Notes: generated by a model not told the origin, from the sequence alone. A stretch of DNA of 64,000 nucleotides from Anaeroglomus sp964550565 (GCA_964550565.1 CAZKAI010000003.1:1-64000), one strand, 5' to 3'; shown: positions 53,294 through 62,084, counted from the first letter of the stretch. Made by a program: numbers and translations.

Positions 53294-53926
53294 TTATTTG
53301 CTTACTGCCTTTAATTTGCTTGATAAGACCGCCAGACTTGCCGCCAGATCAACCTGTTCCACAATGATGTTGCTGTCAACATTCAATTTGATTGGAGTAA
53401 AATTCCATATCGCATGAATACCGGCCTCTATCAATGTATCAGCGACCTGCTGGGCGACTTTACTCGGTACTGCCAGGATGCCGATTTGGATGTGCATCCT
53501 TTCCGTCAGGGAAGAAAGCACTTCGATATCAAACACGGGCTTGCCGTGGATTTTCATTCCGATAATCTCGGGATTGGAATCAAACGCAGCGACGATATTC
53601 AGGCCGTAACGGGCAAAACCGTCGTATCCCAGCAGGGCTTGTCCCAGATTGCCGGTCCCGACAAGAATGGCATCCCGCATATTGTCCCAGCCCAGCAGTT
53701 GCTCAATGGCCCCAATAAGCTCGCGGACATTAAATCCGACCGCAGGCTGACCGGTTACTCCAATCCCGGCCAAATCCTTTCGAACTTGGATTTGTTCAAG
53801 ACCAAGACGGTCCGCAATCAGGGTGCTGCTGACGTGCTCGCTGGCTGGCTCAATCTCTTTGAGAATAGCCATATACAGCGGTAATCGTCGCACTGTTGGA
53901 ACAGATACGCTGGTTAATTCTTTCAA
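53294..53926 (-). CDS. rex: redox-sensing transcriptional repressor Rex
   Basis: NADH/NAD+-responsive repressor, 210 residues. A winged helix-turn-helix (RRLPLYMAILKEIEPASEHVSSTLIADRLGLEQIQVRKDLAGIG) is followed by a Rossmann domain with VGTGNLGQALLGYDGF and a C-terminal swapping helix. It stands between the hydEFG-type maturation genes and hydCBA in the same orientation. Rex controls fermentative and hydrogenase genes in other anaerobes, and the context makes the hyd genes its probable targets. Confidence 0.93.
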   Translation of the reverse strand: MKELTSVSVPTVRRLPLYMAILKEIEPASEHVSSTLIADRLGLEQIQVRKDLAGIGVTGQPAVGFNVRELIGAIEQLLGWDNMRDAILVGTGNLGQALLGYDGFARYGLNIVAAFDSNPEIIGMKIHGKPVFDIEVLSSLTERMHIQIGILAVPSKVAQQVADTLIEAGIHAIWNFTPIKLNVDSNIIVEQVDLAASLAVLSSKLKAVSK

Positions 53927-53954
53927 TTTCAGTTCTCCATATAAGAGTTTATAT

Positions 53955-54005
53955 TATCGATACCCTTATATCGATAAATATATATCATTTCTTAAAAGAA
54001 GTCAA
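53955..54005 (-). promoter_or_regulatory. rex promoter with repeated TATCGATA boxes
   Basis: On the minus strand TTGACT (54005-54000) and TATATT (53982-53977) are 17 bp apart. Just downstream, TATCGATA occurs twice (53969-53976 and 53955-53962) with 6 bp between, in the position of an operator at the start of transcription. Confidence 0.5.
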
Positions 54006-54013
54006 CATAAATA

Positions 54014-54055
54014 ATGTGAAATTTATCACTATATAATATTTAATAAGACTGTTAA
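54014..54055 (-). promoter_or_regulatory. second possible rex promoter with Rex-type operator
   Basis: ATGTGA-AATTTA-TCACTA at 54014-54031 matches the Rex half-site pattern TTGTGA-N6-TCACAA at 10 of 12 positions. It overlaps a possible -10 TATAGT (54033-54028), which has TTAACA 16 bp upstream. This suggests autoregulation. Confidence 0.5.
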
Positions 54056-54147
54056 TAAATAATAACTATAAATAATGCGACACATATCACAATAATATTG
54101 AATTGGCGTGATAAAACAATATTTTTGAATGAAAAACAAAATATAGA

Positions 54148-55200
54148 CTATGTAGGTCTTTTAACTCTTCCACCCTGGCCGGTTCCAACCGTCCTGCCAA
54201 TAGAAGCAATTCGTCCCCGTAAACAGCCATTGCATTGTTCGGCCGTCTCGTTAATACAGGCCTTCCCAGGATAAATCTCATATTTTTCACGGTATTGTAC
54301 TGGAGTCAGGTTGGGCATCACGATATTGGCTCCCCGCATTAGCCCGAATTCCCGCCCGCTTTCCTTGTTAATCGTCGCAAGGGCGGTAGTACTGGGTATA
54401 TTCGCATCCGGCCGGGCAAGTCGCGTCAGGGCGACTGCCTTATAGGTCATCAGTTCCGTATTCGGTACCTGTTCAACCGGATCAATATCAAAATGGATTT
54501 CACCGCGTCCCAAAGGTGTATTCGGGCTGGAAATAAATGGACCTACCCCAATCATGTCCAAATCCATAGTACTGAAAATATGGATATCATGTGCCAGCGT
54601 GGTATAAGTCTGGCCTGGAATACCAATCATCACTCCGCTGCCTGCTTCGTAACCCAGTTCCTGCAATTGCCGTAGGATTTCAAATCGATCCGATTTTTTC
54701 CCCGGAAGCGAGGGGTGAATTAATTCATATAAATGCGAATCCGAGGTCTCAAACCGCAGCAGATAGCGATCTGCCCCGGCCTGTTTCCAGAGTTTCAATT
54801 CCTCATAGGGTCTTTCCCCCAGGCTGAGTGTTACAGCCAGCGGCGTCTGACTTTTGATTTCTCGAACCACCTCAGCCAGACAGTTGGCTTCAATCCCGTA
54901 ATCTTCTCCCGCCTGCATGACCACAGTCCCATAGCCCAGCCGTACCGCCTTTAAAGCACACTCGATAATCTCCTCGCGCGTCATCCGATAGCGTTCGATG
55001 GTTCGATTGCCTGCAGCCAGCCCGCAATAAGCACACCGACGCACACAGTAATTGGAAATTTCGATCAGTCCGCGCAGATGGACTTCATCGCCGACCGTGG
55101 CTTTGCGAACTTCATCTGCACGTGCCCAGAGTGACTCCAGGGCTTTGGGGTCGCTTTCTTTGAGCCATCGTTCTATTTCCTGCAGGGTAATCGGATTCAT
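54148..55200 (-). CDS. hydE: [FeFe]-hydrogenase maturase HydE
   Basis: Radical-SAM enzyme needed to build the dithiomethylamine and iron part of the H-cluster, 350 residues. The radical-SAM cluster motif is CVRRCAYC near residues 52-59, followed by VVMQAGEDYGIEAN and LSLGERPYEELKLWKQAGADRYLLRFETSDSHLY. The C-terminal half (NIVMPNLTPVQYREKYEIYPGKACI) is the BATS-like region. Its ATG overlaps the hydF stop as TAATG. Gene order on this strand is hydG, aspartase-like, hydF, hydE. Confidence 0.93.
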   Translation of the reverse strand: MNPITLQEIERWLKESDPKALESLWARADEVRKATVGDEVHLRGLIEISNYCVRRCAYCGLAAGNRTIERYRMTREEIIECALKAVRLGYGTVVMQAGEDYGIEANCLAEVVREIKSQTPLAVTLSLGERPYEELKLWKQAGADRYLLRFETSDSHLYELIHPSLPGKKSDRFEILRQLQELGYEAGSGVMIGIPGQTYTTLAHDIHIFSTMDLDMIGVGPFISSPNTPLGRGEIHFDIDPVEQVPNTELMTYKAVALTRLARPDANIPSTTALATINKESGREFGLMRGANIVMPNLTPVQYREKYEIYPGKACINETAEQCNGCLRGRIASIGRTVGTGQGGRVKRPT

Positions 55201-56444
55201 TACGATGCTTGTTCTTTCTGTTTAAATTGTCGATACACTTCTCGTGCCGCCGGGAATGGCTCCAGAGCACGCTCAAAAATGCCAAGGCTGTAGGCAATCA
55301 CCAGCCCATAATTGGTAATCGGAACACCCGCCTTGCGGCATTCAAGCAGCCGCGACAGCATCTGGCGCCGATTCCACATGCAGGCGCCGCAGTGAATAAT
55401 CAGCTTATACTTGCTGATGTCCTCCGGCCAGTCGCGTCCGGATAGAATCGTAAAATCAAGCTTACCCCCGACATAATGCGTCAGCCAGCGGGGAATTTTC
55501 ACCCGTCCGATATCTTCACCAATCGGGTGATGGCTACACGCTTCGGCAATCAAAACCGGATCACCTGCTTTCAGGTTATCGACAGCCATTGCTCCGAGTG
55601 TCTGCGTTACAAGATCGCCTTTAAATCGGGCAAACAAAATCGAAAAGCTGGTCATGAGTACATTCTTGGGCGTATCCGCGGCAACCTTCAAAAACGCCTG
55701 CGAATCAGTCACCACCAGTTTCGGCGGTTCTTTCAGGTTGTCGATTGCCGCCCGCAGTTCCCGCTCTTTGACTACTATACAGCAGGCATCCCCATCCAGT
55801 AAATCCCGGATCGTCTGGACCTGCGGCAGAATCAGCCGGCCTTTGGGGGCCTCTTTATCAATCGGAACCACCAGAATCGCGGTCTGTCCCGGCCCGACCA
55901 GATCTGCGGCAATCTCAGGATTTTCAACAAACTCCGCAGGGGTGTTATCCAGCAGCGCCTGTCGAAATTCAGTCAGTCCCCGTTTTTCTTTGGCACTGAC
56001 CAAAAGCGTCGGCACTTTTTTATTCTGTAAAGAATCGATAATCTGTTGTTTCGGGCGAACCTGATCAATCTTATTGAACAGGGCAATATAAGGTATTTTC
56101 AGTTCAGCAAGCTGGTTGGCAATGGCCTCTTCGAAGCCTCCCCACAAACCATCGCTGACGATAACTGCCAAATCAGTCCGCTCAAACACCTTGCGTGTCC
56201 GGGTGATACGCAGTTGTCCCAGCGCCCCCTCATCATCGACCCCAGCCGTATCAATAAACACCACCGGCCCCAGCGGCAGCAGTTCCATCGGTTTCTCCAC
56301 AGGGTCGGTCGTGGTTCCTGCGTGTTCAGAAACAATCGAGACGTCCTGTCCGACAATCGCATTCAGCAGGCTGGATTTACCGACATTGCGTCTGCCGAAT
56401 AATCCGATATGAAGACGTAAGCTTTTTGGTGTTGCCTGATCCAT
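55200..56444 (-). CDS. hydF: [FeFe]-hydrogenase maturase HydF
   Basis: GTPase and scaffold that carries the 2Fe precursor to HydA, 414 residues. The G1 motif is GLFGRRNVGKSSLLNA, with G3 VFIDTAGVDD and G4 FNKIDQ. The C-terminal cluster-binding motif C-x-H...H-C-x-x-C is visible as EACSHHP and IIHCGACMWN. It follows the aspartase-like gene by 6 bp and overlaps hydE by 1 bp, so it is coupled to the maturation operon. Confidence 0.94.
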   Translation of the reverse strand: MDQATPKSLRLHIGLFGRRNVGKSSLLNAIVGQDVSIVSEHAGTTTDPVEKPMELLPLGPVVFIDTAGVDDEGALGQLRITRTRKVFERTDLAVIVSDGLWGGFEEAIANQLAELKIPYIALFNKIDQVRPKQQIIDSLQNKKVPTLLVSAKEKRGLTEFRQALLDNTPAEFVENPEIAADLVGPGQTAILVVPIDKEAPKGRLILPQVQTIRDLLDGDACCIVVKERELRAAIDNLKEPPKLVVTDSQAFLKVAADTPKNVLMTSFSILFARFKGDLVTQTLGAMAVDNLKAGDPVLIAEACSHHPIGEDIGRVKIPRWLTHYVGGKLDFTILSGRDWPEDISKYKLIIHCGACMWNRRQMLSRLLECRKAGVPITNYGLVIAYSLGIFERALEPFPAAREVYRQFKQKEQAS

Positions 56445-56450
56445 GTTTTT

Positions 56451-57887
56451 TTATGGTTTTGATTTCTTTTTGACATGACCCAACTGACAGACGGCCTCCG
56501 GGCTGATCATGGCCTCGAATCCCTGCTCTGTCAGCAGGTGCTGTTCTGTAACGAGCTGACGAATCGACTTGCCGGTTGACTGTGATTCTTTGGCAATCCG
56601 GGCACAAACATCATACCCGAGTTTGGGCAGCAGGGCGGTAACAACCGCCGTTGCGTTTTCCACGTATTGTTTGCACTGCTTACGATCAGCCTCGATGCCC
56701 TCAACGCAATATTTCCGTAATATATCACTTGCAACCGTCAGCAATTCTATGCTTTCCAGCAAATTAGCAGCAATGACAGGCAAAAAGGCATTCAATTCAA
56801 GGCTGCCCGCCGAACATGCCTGGACAATCACCACATCGTTGCCCATGACCTGCATCGCCGCCTGGCTGACCGATTCGGGAATAACAGGATTAACCTTGCC
56901 GGGCATAATAGACGAGCCGGCCTGTCGCGGCGGCAGAGTGATTTCTCGCAGCCCTCCCTCAGGTCCACTGGACAAAAGCCGTAAATCTCCGCTGATTTTC
57001 AACAGCGAGCTGGCACAGGCCTTCAGGATACCCGACACCTCCACAAACACATCTGTGTTCTGTGTGGCATCAATCAGGTTTTCCGCCCTGGCCAGCCCCA
57101 GCCCCGTCAAATCCCGCAAGGACTCTGTCACCCGGAAAATATAGTCACGCGGTGCAGACAGCCCCGAACCGATTGCTGTTCCGCCCAGATTCACAACCCG
57201 CAGCCGTTCAACGCATTTGTAAATACGCCAGCGGTCGCGATTGATGGCTTCTGCATACGCCGACATCTCCCGCCCAAGGGTGGTCAATACGGCATCCTGA
57301 TATTCTGTCCGTCCGATTTTTACGACGTCGGCAAATTCTTTTTCTTTTGCTTGAAATGCCTCCTGCAATGTGACCAGAGTTTTTTCAAGCTGCTGTATCG
57401 ATTGGATTGCCGCCACCCGCAGCGCTGTCGGGAACGTATCATTGGTCGATTGATACCGGTTGATATCTTCCAGCGGATGAACGCGGTCATAGCTGCCCAG
57501 CGGCAGATTCAGGATTTGCAGCGCCCGGTTGGCCAGGACTTCGTTGACATTCATATTCAGACTGGTCCCGGCTCCGCCCTGAAACAAATCCACCCGGATA
57601 TGTTCATCCAGTAACCCCGCAGCCATCTCGGCACTGGCCCGCAACATCGCATCGCCTTTAGCAGGCTCATTGGCCCATTCACCAAGTTCGATACATGTTT
57701 GAATGCAGGCCTGTTTGACAAGACCATAGGCACGGATAAACCCAGACGGTACCGGCCGTGATGAATAGGGAAAATTCACCATTGCGCGTGCTGTATGAAT
57801 CCCATAAAGCGCTTCTATCGGGATATCCATCCGCCCAAGCGAATCCTGTTCTGATCGATACATCTCGGCCATATCAGCAATAGACAT
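56451..57887 (-). CDS. aspartate ammonia-lyase-like protein of the hydrogenase maturation cluster
   Basis: 478 residues of the fumarase/aspartase superfamily. RSEQDSLGRMDIPIEALYGIHTARA is the N-terminal signature, YQSTNDTFPTA a substrate-binding block, GRTEYQDAVLTTLGREM another, and GSSIMPGKVNPVIPES the signature loop with the catalytic Ser. It sits between hydG and hydF. Such genes also occur next to hydEFG in other anaerobes, where supply of ammonia for the bridging ligand is one proposed role. Start is uncertain: the chosen ATG overlaps hydG by 14 bp, while ATGs at 57872 and 57863 avoid this. Confidence 0.85.
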   Translation of the reverse strand: MSIADMAEMYRSEQDSLGRMDIPIEALYGIHTARAMVNFPYSSRPVPSGFIRAYGLVKQACIQTCIELGEWANEPAKGDAMLRASAEMAAGLLDEHIRVDLFQGGAGTSLNMNVNEVLANRALQILNLPLGSYDRVHPLEDINRYQSTNDTFPTALRVAAIQSIQQLEKTLVTLQEAFQAKEKEFADVVKIGRTEYQDAVLTTLGREMSAYAEAINRDRWRIYKCVERLRVVNLGGTAIGSGLSAPRDYIFRVTESLRDLTGLGLARAENLIDATQNTDVFVEVSGILKACASSLLKISGDLRLLSSGPEGGLREITLPPRQAGSSIMPGKVNPVIPESVSQAAMQVMGNDVVIVQACSAGSLELNAFLPVIAANLLESIELLTVASDILRKYCVEGIEADRKQCKQYVENATAVVTALLPKLGYDVCARIAKESQSTGKSIRQLVTEQHLLTEQGFEAMISPEAVCQLGHVKKKSKP

Positions 57888-59268
57888 CCCGTTTGCCGGA
57901 CCGGACCGCATCGAGCATTTTCGTGCTGCGTGTTTTCGGTTCGTCATCCATGCTGTTTAAGGTTTTTTCAATTAATTTAAAGCCCGCCTGCTTTGTCGCT
58001 TCCGATGCATAGTCCTGCAAGTACTCCAAAAACGTCGAAAGGGCATTCGGGTCGCAGTGTTCTTTTATCAATCCCGGCTTGGCCATATCCATAAAATCCT
58101 GTCCTGTCCGGCCCAAACGATAGCATCCCGTACAGAAAGAGGGAACATATCCTAATTCCGTAATATCCCGAATGACCTCATCCAGTCCCCGGTGGTCACC
58201 CAGCGAGAACTGAGCCTCATCCAGCACATCCTTGCCTTCAACATAACCGCCGGGATTGGTGCGGGAGCCAGCCGATATCTGGGATACGCCCAGTGCAAAG
58301 GTTTCACGCCGCATATTCGGATTTTCGCGGGTGGACATGATGATCCCGGTATAGGGTACCGCCAGCCGTAAAATGGCCACAATCTTGCGAAACTCGATAT
58401 CTTCGACCGGTTTTGGCGGGTGGCTGGCCATATCCGATCCCGTTGCCGGCTCAAGCCGCGGAACGCTGATTGTGTGCGGCCCGACTCCAAACTTGGCTTC
58501 CAGATGATGAATATGCTGCATCAAGGCCAGCAGTTCATAACGCCAGTCGCACAGGCCAAACAAGACACCAATCCCCACATCGTCGATGCCGGCCTCCATC
58601 GCCCGATCCATCGCAGACACCCGCCAGTCATAATCGGCTTTTTTCCCGCCCAGATGTACACCCTTGTAGGTCTGTCGATGATAGGTCTCCTGAAACAATT
58701 GATACGTTCCGATTTTTGCAGCTTTGAGCTGTTTGAATTCTTCCAGTGTCAGCGGGGCTACATTCACATTGACCCGGCGTACCTCGCCCGGGCCGACTTT
58801 GACCGTATAAATCGTCTCAATCGACTTTAAAACGTATGAAAAACCTTCCTTCGGATAACTTTCCCCGGCCACCAGAAGGACACGTTTATGACCTTGTTTA
58901 ACCAGTTCTTCGACTTCTTTATAAATCTCAGGTTGTGTCAGCGCTCTCCGTTTAACCTCTTTATTTCGAGCTCTGAACGCACAATATAAACACTCATTGC
59001 TGCACAGGTTGGAAATATACAAAGGTGCAAACAGCACCAGCCGCCGTCCATAAATGGTTTCTTTGACTTTTTTGGCCGCATCAAACAGTTTGGCCAGCAA
59101 TTCCGGATCACTGATGGTTGAAAGCACCGCAATATCCGGCAAATCCAACCCTTTCATTTCCAATGCTTTAGATATAATATCCTCGACTGCCGTCCGGTCT
59201 TTGCGAACCGCATGGCTCAGCGTCTGTTCAATTACTGAATCCTGAATAAAATCCGATTGTCCGTTCAT
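57874..59268 (-). CDS. hydG: [FeFe]-hydrogenase maturase HydG
   Basis: Radical-SAM tyrosine lyase that makes the CO and CN ligands of the H-cluster, 464 residues. The radical-SAM motif CSNECLYC lies near residue 90 and is followed by FRARNKEVKRRALT. The C-terminal auxiliary-cluster motif CTGCYRLGRTGQDFMDMAKPG is diagnostic for HydG over ThiH. GGAGAT lies upstream of the ATG. It is the first gene of the maturation operon, behind a promoter and a long hairpin. Confidence 0.94.
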   Translation of the reverse strand: MNGQSDFIQDSVIEQTLSHAVRKDRTAVEDIISKALEMKGLDLPDIAVLSTISDPELLAKLFDAAKKVKETIYGRRLVLFAPLYISNLCSNECLYCAFRARNKEVKRRALTQPEIYKEVEELVKQGHKRVLLVAGESYPKEGFSYVLKSIETIYTVKVGPGEVRRVNVNVAPLTLEEFKQLKAAKIGTYQLFQETYHRQTYKGVHLGGKKADYDWRVSAMDRAMEAGIDDVGIGVLFGLCDWRYELLALMQHIHHLEAKFGVGPHTISVPRLEPATGSDMASHPPKPVEDIEFRKIVAILRLAVPYTGIIMSTRENPNMRRETFALGVSQISAGSRTNPGGYVEGKDVLDEAQFSLGDHRGLDEVIRDITELGYVPSFCTGCYRLGRTGQDFMDMAKPGLIKEHCDPNALSTFLEYLQDYASEATKQAGFKLIEKTLNSMDDEPKTRSTKMLDAVRSGKRDVYC

Positions 59269-59309
59269 TTCTTATCATCTCCAAAATAACACAAAATCAA
59301 AAAACACAT

Positions 59310-59357
59310 AAAGAGCAGGTCGCAAATCAGAAATTAGCTATTTGCTTGCTGCTCTTT
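59310..59357 (-). promoter_or_regulatory. long hairpin in the hydG leader, possible attenuator
   Basis: AAAGAGCA pairs with TGCTCTTT (59357-59350 with 59317-59310), and within it GCAAAT pairs with ATTTGC (59345-59340 with 59327-59322). On the minus strand it is followed by ATGTGTTTTTTG, so it may work as a conditional terminator about 40 nt before hydG. Confidence 0.5.
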
Positions 59358-59412
59358 CATTATCCATCGAAAACAGATGAAAATCCAACCATCTTTTCGT
59401 ATTTTACGTCAT

Positions 59413-59441
59413 ATTATAAAAGGATGTTCTAATAAATGCAA
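59413..59441 (-). promoter_or_regulatory. sigma70-type promoter of the hydG operon
   Basis: On the minus strand TTGCAT (59441-59436) and TATAAT (59418-59413) are 17 bp apart. It gives a leader of about 135 nt that contains the 59310-59357 hairpin. Confidence 0.7.
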
Positions 59442-59542
59442 CAAATATCACTAATAATATCCTGGAAAGGAACAACAAAATAATATATAGCCATATAATG
59501 TGAAATATGGAGCAATATAAACATGTAACATATATACGACAT

Positions 59543-59568
59543 TTATAACACAATATTAGTTGTTATAA
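59543..59568. promoter_or_regulatory. inverted repeat between divergent hydG and HAD genes
   Basis: TTATAACA and TGTTATAA form a perfect 8-bp inverted repeat with a 10-bp centre, the size of a dimer-binding operator. The surrounding 59442-59580 is very AT-rich with no gene. Confidence 0.4.
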
Positions 59569-59583
59569 AAACAAAACCGAAAA

Positions 59584-59614
59584 TTGATGAAAACAACATT
59601 AAAGCGAGTATAAT
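59584..59614 (+). promoter_or_regulatory. promoter for the HAD phosphatase gene
   Basis: TTGATG at 59584-59589 and TATAAT at 59609-59614 with a 19-bp spacer, so the -35 match is imperfectly placed. It lies about 33 bp before the ATG. Confidence 0.45.
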
Positions 59615-59646
59615 CCTGAATCATAAAGAGAAAGGAATCCAATGCG

Positions 59647-60435
59647 ATGACATTGCTTCAGGAAATTCAAAATAAACGTGCCTTTATCTGCGATATGGAT
59701 GGCGTGATTTATCATGGCAGAAAAGTCTTGCCCGGCGCTAGGCCTTTTGTCAATTGGCTCAAGAAAAACGAGAAGCCTTTTTTATTTCTGACCAACAGTG
59801 CCGAGCGGACCCCACAGCAGCTTTCTGACCGTCTGGCCGCCATGGGTATCGCGGTCGGACCTGACCATTTTATGACCAGCGCCATCGCCACCGCCAGTTT
59901 TCTGCAAAATCAGTCCCCGGGTGCCAAAGTTTATGCGATTGGTGAAAATGGTCTGTTGGAGGCTTTGGAGGATGGGGGTATGCAATTCGACAGCGAAAAT
60001 CCCGATTACGTCGTTTTCGGAGAAACAACCGATTATACCTACGACAAAATCGAAACCGCCATACGCTGTGTTCTCCGCGGAGCCCGACTCATCGGTACTA
60101 ATCCCGATATTACCGGCCCCGGCGAAAAGGGGATCGTTCCCGCCTGCCGGGCGTTGATTTCCCCGATTGAGCTTTCCACGGGTCGTCAGGCCTATTTCAT
60201 CGGCAAGCCTAATCCGTTGATTATGCGTCATTCACTTAAGAAGCTCAACGTCCGACGTGAAGAAACCGTTATCGTGGGCGACCGCATGGATACAGATATT
60301 ATTGCCGGCATTGAATCGGAAATCGAAACCGTCCTCGTTCTCAGCGGGATTACCAAAAAAGAAGATATAGAAAGCTATGCTTATCGCCCCAGCCTTGTGC
60401 TGGACCACGTGGGACAAATCGCCGAATCGCGATAA
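59647..60435 (+). CDS. HAD-superfamily phosphatase, NagD type
   Basis: 262-residue phosphatase of HAD subfamily IIA. AFICDMDGVIYHGRKVLPGA is motif I with the nucleophile Asp, FLTNSAERTP is motif II, and IGKPNPLIMRHSL with VIVGDRMDTDIIAG are the later motifs with Lys and Asp residues. Members dephosphorylate sugar or nucleoside phosphates, such as glucosamine or ribose 5-phosphate; the substrate here is unknown. AAAGGAA precedes the ATG. It is divergent from hydG and convergent with xerD, with 2 bp between the stops. Confidence 0.85.
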   Translation: MTLLQEIQNKRAFICDMDGVIYHGRKVLPGARPFVNWLKKNEKPFLFLTNSAERTPQQLSDRLAAMGIAVGPDHFMTSAIATASFLQNQSPGAKVYAIGENGLLEALEDGGMQFDSENPDYVVFGETTDYTYDKIETAIRCVLRGARLIGTNPDITGPGEKGIVPACRALISPIELSTGRQAYFIGKPNPLIMRHSLKKLNVRREETVIVGDRMDTDIIAGIESEIETVLVLSGITKKEDIESYAYRPSLVLDHVGQIAESR

Positions 60436-60437
60436 GT

Positions 60438-61376
60438 CTATGGTCTGGGGTGAAATTTTTTGTGTATCTTTCGCAGCCGGTCATTGTCCACATGAGTATA
60501 AATCTGTGTCGTGCGGATATCGGCATGCCCCAGCATCTCCTGCAGAGAACGCAAATCGACCCCACCCGATAGCAAATGTGTGGCAAAGCAATGCCTCAGC
60601 GTGTGTACTGTCATTGTCTTGGGCATTCCTGCACGCAGGGCATGCCGTTTCACGATTCGCCACAAATCGATTCGGTCCATCGCTCGCCCTGTGCGAGTCA
60701 AAAACAGGTTCTCGGGGCTTTTGGATTTTGCCAAAGTTGGGCGAAGTTCGTCCAGATATCGCTGAATGACCTGTCCAGCCACTGTTCCCAGGGGAACAAT
60801 CCGTTCTTTACTTCCTTTACCAAAGCATCGGACATACCCGACCTTGATATTGACATCTCGAATCTTCAGATTCACCACTTCTGAAGCTCTTGCCCCCGTA
60901 GCATATAACACTTCCAGAAGGGCCTTATCCCGCAAGTAGTACGGCTCCTGTGGATCCGGCGTATCCAGCAGCTTGAATATCTGCTCGTATCCGGCCACAC
61001 TTGGCAGGCGTTTCCACAGTTTGGGGCCTTCAAGACTGCTGACAAAATCTTCCTTCAGCTTGCCTGTTGAAAGGCAAAACCGCAGCAGCATCTTAATTGC
61101 CACCAGAGCCCGGCTGACCGAGGCCTCGACCTTACCTTCCCGACTGATAGTCTGCAAGTGTCCATAAATATGGACTGCTTCCAGGGCCGGTATTTCTTTC
61201 AAGCCCGTCTTCTGGCAATACTGGCAGAATTCCATCAGATCTCGCCCGTAAGCCAGCACCGTATTGGGCGACAATCCTGCTTCAAGGGCTAAATAGTCCA
61301 GAAATTGACATACCTCGGACCCGATTGCGTAGGCGCCCAGTTTCTTTTTTAGTGTGATGATCTGGTTGTTCAGCAT
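60438..61376 (-). CDS. xerD: tyrosine recombinase XerC/XerD
   Basis: 312-residue site-specific recombinase. The N-terminal SAM-like core-binding domain (FLDYLALEAGLSPNTVLAYGRDLMEFCQYC) is followed by the catalytic domain. Its residues are Arg in YATGARASEVVNL, the HTLRHCFATHLL box, GHADIRTTQ and the nucleophile Tyr in TQIYTHVD. It is full length and of typical chromosomal Xer type, probably for chromosome dimer resolution. XerC and XerD cannot be told apart here. There is no nearby sign of a phage or integron. Confidence 0.88.
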   Translation of the reverse strand: MLNNQIITLKKKLGAYAIGSEVCQFLDYLALEAGLSPNTVLAYGRDLMEFCQYCQKTGLKEIPALEAVHIYGHLQTISREGKVEASVSRALVAIKMLLRFCLSTGKLKEDFVSSLEGPKLWKRLPSVAGYEQIFKLLDTPDPQEPYYLRDKALLEVLYATGARASEVVNLKIRDVNIKVGYVRCFGKGSKERIVPLGTVAGQVIQRYLDELRPTLAKSKSPENLFLTRTGRAMDRIDLWRIVKRHALRAGMPKTMTVHTLRHCFATHLLSGGVDLRSLQEMLGHADIRTTQIYTHVDNDRLRKIHKKFHPRP

Positions 61377-61511
61377 ATTAAGGGATTCTAATTCGGAACC
61401 GAAGAAATGTAAATTGTTATCCAGAACTGTGCAAAAAAGGGGGTTTTGGCACTTGAGAGTTGCAACAAAAGCCGATAGAATAACCCTGAATTTAATGAAT
61501 AGGACAAAACT

Positions 61512-62084
61512 ATGAAAAATGGATTTTATCAGGCGATTATAGTCGGTATGTTGGTTTTAGCGGTTGGCTGTGCAGGTCAGAAAAAGCAGCTCACCCAGCC
61601 GGCCTGTTTTGATGCCGTCAGTTCGGATAAGCTGATGCAGGTCTCCGAAAAGGCCCTGCTCGATATGCAGTTTCGAATCCAGAAATTCGATATCGATAAT
61701 GGCATCATTCGTACCTATCCGCTTCGGGCCAAGCAGTTTTTTGAGTTCTGGCGCAAGGATAATGCAGGTGCCTTTAATTCGGCAGAGGCCAATTTGCAAA
61801 GCCTTCAGCGATCTGTGGAACTGGTCTTTCGTACGGAACAAAATCGCGTCTGCGTCGAATGTATTACCCTCGTGCAGCGTTTGTCGCTGCCCGAAGAAAC
61901 CATTCGAGGGTATAATACCGCACCGGCTCTTTATACCGCCAGTGACCGCAGTAAGCAGCGGCTGGAAGTTGAGCCGGAGCGACTCGAACAAATGCAATGG
62001 ATAGACCTCGGGCGGGATGAAGCTCTTGAGTCTCATATTATCAAACAAATTCAGAAATCTCTCGAAAAGGAACTCCATTCATGA
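61512..62084 (+). CDS. putative lipoprotein
   Basis: 190 residues. The N-terminus MKNGFYQAIIVGMLVLAVGCAGQ is a lipoprotein signal with the cleavage Cys at residue 20. The rest looks soluble, and I do not recognise the family. Its length and a core of short strands (IIRTYPLRAKQFFEFW, VELVFRTEQNRVCVECITLV) suggest a compact domain outside the cytoplasm. The stop overlaps galE by 4 bp, so the two are co-expressed. Confidence 0.75.
   Translation: MKNGFYQAIIVGMLVLAVGCAGQKKQLTQPACFDAVSSDKLMQVSEKALLDMQFRIQKFDIDNGIIRTYPLRAKQFFEFWRKDNAGAFNSAEANLQSLQRSVELVFRTEQNRVCVECITLVQRLSLPEETIRGYNTAPALYTASDRSKQRLEVEPERLEQMQWIDLGRDEALESHIIKQIQKSLEKELHS

Noticed and set aside
60438..61376. Tyrosine recombinase as a sign of an integrated phage or island
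   Set aside because: The protein is of the chromosomal Xer type, and no tRNA, attachment repeats or phage genes are nearby.
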